Shown here: positions 1-6,757 of the stretch, in pieces
Layout: every line of letters starts with the position of its first letter
Position numbering within the stretch: the first letter of the stretch is position 1
Assembly (NCBI GenBank): GCA_021199255.1
Contig: JAJQIK010000090.1
Coordinates: 1 to 64,000 of the forward strand
DNA length: 64,000 nt
Direction of reading: 5' to 3'
From: Clostridiales bacterium
GTDB lineage: Bacteria > Bacillota > Clostridia > Lachnospirales > Lachnospiraceae
The notes under the pieces: model-generated
Told to the model about the DNA's origin: nothing
The model's database searches: none
Seen by the model: only the letters and a program-made list of their open reading frames with translations
Translations under genes and position numbers: made by a program

Positions 1-57
1 GCTCTGCTCTGCTCTGCTCTGCTCTGCTCTGCTCTGCTCTGCTCTGCTCTGCTCTGC
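1..57. repeat. Pentanucleotide tandem repeat (GCTCT)n
   Basis: Eleven perfect GCTCT units fill positions 1-55; a twelfth breaks off after GCT as the sequence runs into AACAT. The array continues past the left edge of the window, so its full length is unknown. Read on the minus strand as AGAGC units it has no stop in any frame and would encode a five-residue cycle (R-A-E-Q-S). A minus-strand stop (TAG, 57-59) lies directly at its edge. Five-base units change reading frame when copy number changes, as in phase-variable loci, but no recognisable gene spans this array inside the window. Confidence 0.95.
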
Positions 58-290
58 TAACATATTATGGTTCTTCCCCACCTTCCTGTCAAGCCATATA
101 TGTGCCGTCGGATGTGTATCCGCTTGCCGCATTCGCCTGCGTGGTCATATAGTAATTGGCTTGATGCCGCGAAAAAAATCTTGTCCGTAACATATTCATC
201 TGTTGCATTGCCATCTTCATCTGTGATTTCACAGAAATCAAATTTAAAAACCTTTTTTTCATTTATGTTACAAATTAGGAAAAATGTCAA
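57..290 (-). CDS. Doubtful small ORF, 77 aa, possibly a degraded gene end
   Basis: I do not recognise this product. The frame opens with ATG, has no clear SD, and ends at a TAG touching the pentanucleotide repeat. The first 45 residues look protein-like (acidic, with a D-E-D-G-N-A-T-D-E-Y stretch), while the last 30 are rich in R, H and G. In the next frame the same DNA reads YYMTTQANAASGYTSDGTYM before a stop, which looks more like a normal secreted-protein sequence. A frameshifted remnant is therefore as likely as an intact gene. It follows the GH1-ManA gene on the same strand. Confidence 0.2.
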   Translation of the reverse strand: MTFFLICNINEKKVFKFDFCEITDEDGNATDEYVTDKIFFAASSQLLYDHAGECGKRIHIRRHIYGLTGRWGRTIIC

Positions 291-302
291 GCATTTTTAT
301 TG

Positions 303-330
303 CGAAAAGTTTTTATCGAAAAGTTTTTAT
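303..330. repeat. 14-bp tandem duplication
   Basis: CGAAAAGTTTTTAT occurs twice back to back at 303-316 and 317-330, just past the stop codon of the GH1-ManA gene. It makes no obvious hairpin with a T-run, so it is not a clear terminator. Recent slippage is a sufficient explanation. Confidence 0.85.
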
Positions 331-333
331 TCT

Positions 334-2646
334 TTAGTGCTGCCCCGGCGCGGAAATAATCAGTTCCATATTCCCCTGAAAATCGGCTTTCCCATATCCA
401 AAAGGCAGGATAAAATGGTCTCCCTTTCCCAGCATCTGTCCATTGAGCAATCCCTCGCCTGCTACCACGCTGACTAACAGATAGGCGTCCTGCCCTTCTA
501 AGGTATAAGACCCTTCCACCTCCAGCTTCCACACCTGATAATAAGGACAGGCAATCAGGCGGTTCATGGTATTGGCCGGGAGTCCGGCAGTATCCAGAAT
601 ACACTGCTCCGCCTTCTTGGCAGGCACTTTGATCACGTCAAGGCTTTTCTCAATATGCAGCTCTCTCGGCACACCGCCGTTTAATCTGCCATAATCATAG
701 ACGCGATAGGTAATATCGCTGTTCTGCTGCGTCTCCAGCAGCATGATGCCGCCTTTAATGGCATGAACCGTACCCGGCTCTATCTGTATGAAATCGCCTT
801 TTTTCACAGGAATTTCCCGAATCAGTTCCTGCCATCTTCCTTCCCGGATCATCTGGCGAAGCTGCTCTTTGGAATCCGCGTTATGCCCAATAACCAGCCT
901 TGCGTCCTCCGGGCAGTCCAGCACATACCAACATTCTGTTTTCCCCAGAGAACCATTTTCCCTTGCCTGTGCGTAGGCGTCGTCCGGGTGCACCTGAATA
1001 CTCAGGTCGTCCCTTGCGTCAATAATCTTCGTAAGCAGCGGAAACCTGTCGCCCTGTGGATTGCCGAAAAGCTCCGGCTTCTCTTTCCATAACCAGGACA
1101 GGCTTTTCCCCGCATATTCGCCTTCTCTCACCAGACAATCCCCGTTGGGATGCGCGCTGATTCCCCAACATTCCCCCGTATTGTCTCTGGGAATATCGTA
1201 GCCCCACTCCGTGCCAAGGCGGTCGCCGCCCCAGACAGTCTGTTTCAGCACGGGATTCAGAAACAGAATCGGCTTTTTCCCCTGATTAACCGTCAGATTC
1301 CGGCCATTACATGCCATGGTTTTCCGGTACCAGTAAGCAGAATCCTTGACAATCCTCTTCTGGGTGGCGAAGTCTACATAGACAATTCCAAAACGTTCCG
1401 TATATCCTTTATCCCATTCAAAATTATCCAGAAAAGTCCATAGAAAATATCCCCTTACATCCACGCCGTCGTCGGCAGCTTTCTGCAGCGCAGAAAGATA
1501 ACTGTCCAGAAATGTGACGCGGTTTGGGTCGTGCACCTGGCCGTCCGCGGAAATCATATCATGGCAGGACATACCATTCTCCGTAATATAAAGCGGCAGC
1601 CTGTAGCGCTCATATAAAAACTTCACGCCCCAATAGAGACATTCCGGCGTTACCGGCCATCCCGCCGCCGTTTTAGGAGCCCCTGCAGGTCTTTGCACAA
1701 ATTCCGGTTCTCCCTGGGCGTCTGCCCGTATCCCATAGCCGTTGTAAATATTCTGTCCCATAAAATCTAAGGGCTGGGCAATCAACCGCATATCTTCCTC
1801 TGTAATCCGGGGCAGATATTCCCGGAACCGCTCCAGGCCTTCCTCCGGATATTTCCCTAAAAATACCGGATCACTAAACCACGCCACATTCCATGTCCAG
1901 TTATCCATCGGATTGTGGAAAGAAAACAACGCCTTTCGCGCCGCTTCAATATCCTCCGGCTTATCGCTGGCAGGATAGGCCATGCCGCAGGTGGGCGCAT
2001 ATCCGACCTGAATAGGGCGCTTCGCGTATTTTCGCAAATTGATGACCCCCTGGCCATGGGCGCGGAGTACATTATGGGCGATTTGAAAGGTTTCCGGATA
2101 GGTCAGCCTTTTCCCCGGCGCGTGCACCCCGCTCAAATGTCCCAGCCCCACAAAGCACTGCGGTTCGTTCAGGGTGATAAAATATTCACAGATATCCGTA
2201 AAATTCTCGGCGACCACTTTGGCGTACTCTCCAAACCACTGAATCGACTCCTCGTTCAGCCAGCCTCCCTTATCCTGCAAAGCCTGAGGAAATTCCCAAT
2301 GATACATGGTGAGATAGGGCGTGATCTGATTTTTCTTCATCTCCAGAATCATATCCCGGTACAGCGCAATCGCCCTATAGTTGATCCTCCCCGTTCCTTC
2401 CGGCAGGATTCTGCTCCAGCTAATAGAAAAACGATACGCCCTCACTCCCAGCATACGCATTAAGCGATAATCCTCCCGGTAACGATGTATATGGTCGCAG
2501 GCTGCCGCAGCGTTATGGCCATCCTGAATCCTTCCCTCCTGTGTAAAAGTATCCCATATCATTCTGCCGCATCCGTCCTCCGGATCTCTGCCTTCAATCT
2601 GATAAGCGCTGGCGGCAACGCCCCACACAAAATCCTCTCTAAACAT
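334..2646 (-). CDS. Fusion: GH1 beta-glycosidase + class I mannose-6-phosphate isomerase
   Basis: One uninterrupted 770-residue frame. Residues 1-447 are a complete glycoside hydrolase family 1 barrel: acid/base Glu161 in TLNEP, nucleophile Glu356 in YITENG, and the sugar-binding NFEW segment near 408-411. The NFEW form is typical of GH1 enzymes acting on unphosphorylated beta-glycosides. After about ten linker residues, 457-770 is a complete type I phosphomannose isomerase (ManA, Man-6-P to Fru-6-P) with the metal-site segments QVHPDD (551-556), KTE (569-571) and GTVHAI (His628). There is no signal peptide, so it acts in the cytoplasm. SD AGGA lies about 7 bases before ATG. The SGNH esterase gene lies 72 bases upstream on the same strand and probably shares its transcript. 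The two domains are normally separate proteins. The fusion is seen directly; a joint role in beta-manno/gluco-oligosaccharide use is inference. Confidence 0.9.
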   Translation of the reverse strand: MFREDFVWGVAASAYQIEGRDPEDGCGRMIWDTFTQEGRIQDGHNAAAACDHIHRYREDYRLMRMLGVRAYRFSISWSRILPEGTGRINYRAIALYRDMILEMKKNQITPYLTMYHWEFPQALQDKGGWLNEESIQWFGEYAKVVAENFTDICEYFITLNEPQCFVGLGHLSGVHAPGKRLTYPETFQIAHNVLRAHGQGVINLRKYAKRPIQVGYAPTCGMAYPASDKPEDIEAARKALFSFHNPMDNWTWNVAWFSDPVFLGKYPEEGLERFREYLPRITEEDMRLIAQPLDFMGQNIYNGYGIRADAQGEPEFVQRPAGAPKTAAGWPVTPECLYWGVKFLYERYRLPLYITENGMSCHDMISADGQVHDPNRVTFLDSYLSALQKAADDGVDVRGYFLWTFLDNFEWDKGYTERFGIVYVDFATQKRIVKDSAYWYRKTMACNGRNLTVNQGKKPILFLNPVLKQTVWGGDRLGTEWGYDIPRDNTGECWGISAHPNGDCLVREGEYAGKSLSWLWKEKPELFGNPQGDRFPLLTKIIDARDDLSIQVHPDDAYAQARENGSLGKTECWYVLDCPEDARLVIGHNADSKEQLRQMIREGRWQELIREIPVKKGDFIQIEPGTVHAIKGGIMLLETQQNSDITYRVYDYGRLNGGVPRELHIEKSLDVIKVPAKKAEQCILDTAGLPANTMNRLIACPYYQVWKLEVEGSYTLEGQDAYLLVSVVAGEGLLNGQMLGKGDHFILPFGYGKADFQGNMELIISAPGQH

Positions 2647-2718
2647 ATGTAATCCTGCCTTTCCTGACTTCTGCCGTCTGATTCTGATATCTTTTCACAG
2701 CCTGTTCCTGAACGTTCC

Positions 2719-3834
2719 CTATGCATAGGCTCCTATAACCGAGGCCAGATAAAAAGGAGCCGCGTCGTCTTCATGGGTCTGGATCAACCGTATCTCTACC
2801 TGATGTGTCCCGTTCTGGATATGATGGGCGATGGTACTGATAAAAAGACAGTCTCCCCAGTCCTCCTCAAAATTTGCGTCCAGCGTCACCGCCTGCTCTT
2901 CCTCTCCGTCCACAACCGCGACGGCTATCGGAGCCGGTAAGTGAACCGATTTGCGATACTGTACCGCGATCTCTGTTCCCTGTACCTGAAAGCTGATGGA
3001 AGCGCCAGTCTCGCAAGCCGTCCAGCCGCCCCGAAACATATCGTTTACATATTTCCTGATCCTGTGATCCGCCGTAAATCCCTTACAGACCGGTGTGCTG
3101 TTATGGTTCTGATACCGCTTTACGTTTGCGTAAGCATTATCTGTAAGCGGCTCCGGCATGTCCGCCCGCGCTTCCTCTTCCAGTCTTTGCAGATATACCT
3201 GATCCAGGAAGCCGGCAATCACCTCCGCCAGCAGGCCGTGGCCGTCCGTATTGGGATGCAGGCCGTCCGGCGTGATCTGATGGCTTTGAATGGTTCCCTT
3301 TACAACCTCCCGATAAACCGTCGGCTTCATGCTGACGCTTGGAAGCCCGTAATGCGCGCCCACCTTCCGATGAACCTCCTCCGCGCTTTCACCGTTATCG
3401 TAGCGAATATTATGTACCAGAAGCACCGCCGGCTGATACGCGCTGCCATAGATTCCGCGCACCAGCCCTTCATAGGTTTCCTCATAAAAAGCCGTATTGT
3501 CATCGTTCACGGAAAATTCCAGAATAACAAAATCCGGCTTAAAGAGAAGCACGTCCTCCTCCGCTCTCGCCGCGCCGTACTGAGACGTGGTGCCGCCGAC
3601 TCCTGCATTGACATAGGTAAACGCCGTCTTGGGGAATCGTTTCACGAACCACTCGTAGACCAGATACGCATAACAATTCGTATACTGAGAGGACAGAGAA
3701 CCCTGTGTAATGGAGCCTCCCAGAAACGCCAGCGTCATTCGGTCGCCCTGCTCGGCTCTTTTCATCAATTCCTTCATACGATAGAGATTCCCCCTGTGAA
3801 CCCAACCCTGCCGCGCGTCGATCGAATACCCCAT
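2719..3834 (-). CDS. SGNH/GDSL-family hydrolase (probable carbohydrate esterase)
   Basis: 371 aa with the four SGNH blocks in order: block I GGSITQG (Ser41), Gly80 region (NAGVGG), Asn110 in SVND, and Asp190-His193 in DGLHPN. The fold runs to about residue 215, followed by a beta-rich C-terminal module (about 240-370) that resembles the accessory domain of carbohydrate-ester hydrolases. There is no signal peptide, so it is intracellular. It is the first gene of the unit that continues into the GH1-ManA fusion, which fits removal of acetyl groups from imported oligosaccharides before cleavage. The substrate is inferred. A strong SD (AGGGGAGGAAAGG) precedes the ATG, and a long perfect hairpin lies just upstream in the leader. 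Confidence 0.85.
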   Translation of the reverse strand: MGYSIDARQGWVHRGNLYRMKELMKRAEQGDRMTLAFLGGSITQGSLSSQYTNCYAYLVYEWFVKRFPKTAFTYVNAGVGGTTSQYGAARAEEDVLLFKPDFVILEFSVNDDNTAFYEETYEGLVRGIYGSAYQPAVLLVHNIRYDNGESAEEVHRKVGAHYGLPSVSMKPTVYREVVKGTIQSHQITPDGLHPNTDGHGLLAEVIAGFLDQVYLQRLEEEARADMPEPLTDNAYANVKRYQNHNSTPVCKGFTADHRIRKYVNDMFRGGWTACETGASISFQVQGTEIAVQYRKSVHLPAPIAVAVVDGEEEQAVTLDANFEEDWGDCLFISTIAHHIQNGTHQVEIRLIQTHEDDAAPFYLASVIGAYA

Positions 3835-3856
3835 AATCCTTTCCTCCCCTGTGTTC

Positions 3857-3892
3857 CTCTATGGCAGGTTATTGCGCAACCTGTCCATAGAG
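3857..3892 (-). promoter_or_regulatory. Leader stem-loop upstream of the SGNH gene
   Basis: CTCTATGG+CAGGTT (3857-3870) pairs with AACCTG+CCATAGAG (3878-3892, one bulged T at 3884) across a 7-base loop, giving 14 base pairs. No T-run follows, so it is not an intrinsic terminator. On the transcript it sits about ten bases before the SD of the 3834 start, where folding could control ribosome access, or the DNA could be an operator. Confidence 0.6.
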
Positions 3893-4113
3893 CTATCTTC
3901 CTTTTATTTATTAAGCTAAATTTAAAATCAATAGATTGCTAACATTTAGCTTTGTAATTTAATCTTTTATCTTTTGCTTTTCTTTTTTCTTTCTATCCAA
4001 ATTCTACTATTTTGTAAATAAAAGTACAAGCGGAATTATAATTTTTTATCTTTTTTGTCTATTTTGCATCATTTTTCCAATAATAATTTAGTTATTATTA
4101 AGCTAATATTTAG
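3893..4113 (-). promoter_or_regulatory. AT-rich control region of the SGNH/GH1-ManA unit
   Basis: About 220 bases of very AT-rich DNA between spoVAF and the esterase. A minus-strand -10 TATAAT (+ strand ATTATA, 4035-4040) has a near-consensus -35 TAGACA (4056-4061) at a short 15-base spacing. Downstream, AAGCTAAAT (3913-3921) and ATTTAGCTT (3944-3952) are a perfect 9-base inverted repeat, and AGCTAAT recurs at 4101 and 4112. The repeated AGCTAA core looks like a regulator site, but which regulator binds is unknown. Confidence 0.35.
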
Positions 4114-5628
4114 CTAATTATCTCGGTTGTTTTTTGCTTCCGGCAGACGCAGACGCAAAAGCCTTTTCATCAACTGTTTCCAGTTAAAGGGAAGCAGCGG
4201 ATAAATATAACTCTTATCCGACAGGGTCTTATTGCTGACAATCGATACCACAAAGATCAGAATAGCCGCAATATATCCATAAAAGCCAAAGATCGCTGTC
4301 AAAACCAGATTCAGCATACGCATAAATTTCAACGCGTATCCCAGTTCGTAGTTCTGCTGGGTATAATTGGCCAGCGCCACAAACGCCATATAAAGCATAA
4401 CCTCGGCGTTAAACCAGCCGCTGTTAACCGAAAATTCTCCCAGCACCAGCGCCGCCATGACGCTTAAGGGCGTGCTCAACATATTCGGCGTATTCACCGC
4501 AGCCAGCTTCAGGCCGTCGATCGCCAGCTCCAGAATCAAAAATTGGGCAATCAGGGGAATGTTCATTTCCTCCTGCACCATGATAAAGCGGAAGGATTCC
4601 GGTATCCAGCCCGGATTCTGCATCAGCAGCAGAAACGTAGGCGTCATAATGTAAGTCAGGATTGCTATCAAAAATCTGGACAGACGCAGATAGGTTCCGG
4701 TAATCGGCGGAAAATAATAATCATCCGCCTCCTCCACAATATCAAAGATAGAGGTGGGAACAATCATGGCGGAGGGCGAATTATCTACCAGAATGACAAT
4801 ATCCCCTTCCAATATCTGTGCCGCAGCCACGTCCGGCCTTTCCGTAAATTTGAATTTGGGAAAGGGATTAAACCACTTGCGCTGATAGAGACATTCCGCC
4901 AGGCTTTCCTGATTCATGGTCAGGGCGTCCACATGAATCTTCTCAATTTTACTCTTGATGGAATCCAGAAACTCATGATCCACGCGGTTATCCATATAAC
5001 ACAATACGATATCTGTCTGGGAGCTTTTTCCCGCGTTCATCATCTCCATACGAAGCTGGGTGCTGCGGATACGCCGTCTGATCAGGGCGGTATTAAACAC
5101 CACCGTTTCCACAAAGCCGTCCTTGGAGCCGCGCAGCGTCTTGTCCTTGTCCGGCTCCTCCACGCTTCTGGCCGGATAGGTTCTGGAATCAATCAGGATA
5201 CAACGGTCGAAGCCGTCGATAAAGAGCGCGAACACACCGGACAAAATATTATAAATAATGTCCTCCCACTGATCCTTCAGGTCGATTTCCACATAGGGAG
5301 TGGCCTTTTTGGACATTTCATAGGCGCTCCGGGGCATATCCTCCGGCTTGATATCAATGAAATACTGTAGGATTTTCATCATCAGTTCGTCCTTACAGAA
5401 TCCATCGATAAAATACATGCACGCCTGTCTGCCGCCCACCTCGATCACACGGTAAACCACATCGAAGCTTGCATCCGGCGCCAGATGCTCCGTCATATAC
5501 TCCATCGTATGCTGTAAGGACGTCGTCATGCGGTCGCCGCCCGAACTCCATACCTTTCCGTATTCCCGGATATCCTGATATTCCTTCTGGTTTTGATTGT
5601 TATTTTTGTTCTTTTTTTGCACTGTCAA
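4114..5628 (-). CDS. spoVAF: GerA-family spore germination protein, SpoVAF type
   Basis: About 504 aa. The hydrophilic N-terminal 270 residues carry GerA/SpoVAF signatures (FDVVYRVIEVGGR, FIDGF). The C-terminal half has about five hydrophobic segments and ends in a basic tail. These proteins sit in the spore inner membrane, associated with germinant receptors. The longest frame starts at an ATG at 5652 with no SD. A TTG at 5626-5628 has GGAG six bases upstream and lies downstream of the forespore promoter, so I use the TTG. The usual GerB/GerC or SpoVA partners are absent nearby, so it is a stand-alone gene. A GerAA-type receptor subunit is the alternative. Confidence 0.85.
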   Translation of the reverse strand: MTVQKKNKNNNQNQKEYQDIREYGKVWSSGGDRMTTSLQHTMEYMTEHLAPDASFDVVYRVIEVGGRQACMYFIDGFCKDELMMKILQYFIDIKPEDMPRSAYEMSKKATPYVEIDLKDQWEDIIYNILSGVFALFIDGFDRCILIDSRTYPARSVEEPDKDKTLRGSKDGFVETVVFNTALIRRRIRSTQLRMEMMNAGKSSQTDIVLCYMDNRVDHEFLDSIKSKIEKIHVDALTMNQESLAECLYQRKWFNPFPKFKFTERPDVAAAQILEGDIVILVDNSPSAMIVPTSIFDIVEEADDYYFPPITGTYLRLSRFLIAILTYIMTPTFLLLMQNPGWIPESFRFIMVQEEMNIPLIAQFLILELAIDGLKLAAVNTPNMLSTPLSVMAALVLGEFSVNSGWFNAEVMLYMAFVALANYTQQNYELGYALKFMRMLNLVLTAIFGFYGYIAAILIFVVSIVSNKTLSDKSYIYPLLPFNWKQLMKRLLRLRLPEAKNNRDN

Positions 5629-5661
5629 AAAAACTCCTTCCAAGACTACCATTGTTTACCA

Positions 5662-5691
5662 TAGTATGTCTTAAAAGGAGTTGTATTATGC
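5662..5691 (-). promoter_or_regulatory. Forespore (SigF/SigG-like) promoter of the spoVAF gene
   Basis: On the minus strand GCATA (-35, 5687-5691), 18 bases, then CATACTA (-10, 5662-5668), matching the SigG/SigF pattern GMATR ... CATNHTA. Transcription would begin about 5655, upstream of the TTG start at 5628. The fit to the gene's role makes this more convincing than the motif alone. Confidence 0.6.
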
Positions 5692-5712
5692 ATCGTCTGC
5701 TTAGAAAGGCTT

Positions 5713-6147
5713 CTACTGCTTGCCGGTACTGCCATGTCCACCGCGATCCGCATTGAAAAGGTGCTCGACCTCGTCAAACGCCAGCCGCGGCTGGTTCTCC
5801 ACAATGCGAAACTGACAGATTCTGTCGTTGACATGGATTTCCGTATCCCGCAGGGCATATGCCGGCATAAACCATTGGTCATTGTCGCCGCAGTAGGAGC
5901 TGTCGATAACCCCCTGATGATTGGTCTGGATAATCCCATAATTCTTAAAGGTAGAGCTTCTGGGAACCACATGCGCCTCATATCCCCTGGGAAGTTCCAT
6001 GGCAACGCCCAGAGGAATCAGCCGAAACTCCCCCTTTCGCATCACCACATTTTCGGCGGCACGCAGATCAATCCAGTCGGATTTGCCGTCAATATAAGCC
6101 AGTTTTTCAATTTCATCGGTAAAATATTTAATCTTAATTGTTTCCAC
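5713..6147 (-). CDS. dut: dUTP diphosphatase
   Basis: 144 aa, normal for a trimeric dUTPase. The five motifs are in order: DLRAAE (1), PRSST (2), GVIDSSYCG (3), NDRICQF (4) and RGGHGSTG (5). It hydrolyses dUTP to dUMP and pyrophosphate, keeping uracil out of DNA and supplying thymidylate synthesis. The start is GTG (6145-6147), forced by an in-frame TGA nine bases upstream. An SD (AGGAAAGG) lies 14 bases away, with an out-of-frame ATG in between. It follows nrdG by 100 bases, so it may be transcribed with the ribonucleotide reductase genes. The gap holds a 7-bp inverted repeat (CAGCCTG/CAGGCTG) without a T-run. Confidence 0.93.
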   Translation of the reverse strand: METIKIKYFTDEIEKLAYIDGKSDWIDLRAAENVVMRKGEFRLIPLGVAMELPRGYEAHVVPRSSTFKNYGIIQTNHQGVIDSSYCGDNDQWFMPAYALRDTEIHVNDRICQFRIVENQPRLAFDEVEHLFNADRGGHGSTGKQ

Positions 6148-6247
6148 AGATAATCACCATGCCTTTCCTCAATCCAAGCCCGTTCAGCCTGCCGCGCAAA
6201 ACCTCAGGCTGCCGGAGAACCAGCGCTTTATCGAAATATAAAAGCTT

Positions 6248-6757
6248 TTATGCGTAATCCTTGCAGTAAATAACCGGAATCACAGGATCTGTCTGTTTCA
6301 GGCTCTTCTGTACATCAATCACTCTCTGATTGCCGCTTCCCTTCCACAGCAGCTTGGTATTCTTCAAATCCTCCATGAACTCCCCGTCCACCAGCACGTC
6401 CACATATTGCAGCATGGGATAATGCAGAATATCCTCCCAACGGTCGCCGGTATACAGCCAGATTGTTTTATCCGGATAAGAGGCTTTGATTTCCTCCATC
6501 AGTTCTCTCACCTCCAGACGGTTGGCCGCGTGAAGGGGATCTCCGCCCGAAAAGGTAATCCCGCTGATATAGGGCTGATCTAATTGCGTGAATATCTCTT
6601 GTTTGGCTTCCTGATCAAATAACAGCCCTCCGTCGGGGTCCCATGTGACAGGATTGTGGCAGCCCTTACAGCAATGGGAACAGCCCGCCACCCAGAGCAC
6701 TACCCGGAGGCCGTCGCCGTTAAGCATATCATCTTTGGTTATATTATGATATCTCAT
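6248..6757 (-). CDS. nrdG: Anaerobic ribonucleotide reductase activase (copy 1)
   Basis: 169 aa radical-SAM enzyme. Cys26, Cys30 and Cys33 form the CX3CX2C [4Fe-4S] site, followed by the SGGDP SAM-binding block. It makes the glycyl radical on the partner NrdD. Its ATG overlaps the nrdD stop by one base (TAATG), so the pair is translationally coupled. A second activase lies at 44796 with its own NrdD; the two share the same Cys spacing but differ widely elsewhere. Confidence 0.93.
   Translation of the reverse strand: MRYHNITKDDMLNGDGLRVVLWVAGCSHCCKGCHNPVTWDPDGGLLFDQEAKQEIFTQLDQPYISGITFSGGDPLHAANRLEVRELMEEIKASYPDKTIWLYTGDRWEDILHYPMLQYVDVLVDGEFMEDLKNTKLLWKGSGNQRVIDVQKSLKQTDPVIPVIYCKDYA

Noticed and set aside
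1915..2463. 182-aa plus-strand ORF opposite the GH1 domain
   Set aside because: Antisense to a gene with complete catalytic motifs; no SD, no recognisable family.
2941..3942. 333-aa plus-strand ORF opposite the SGNH gene
   Set aside because: Long only because of codon bias on the opposite strand; no SD or domain.
5687..5756. 22-codon plus-strand ORF after AAAAGGAG between spoVAF and dut
   Set aside because: The SD-like sequence lies within the minus-strand promoter region and the frame runs antisense into dut; no support beyond the SD.
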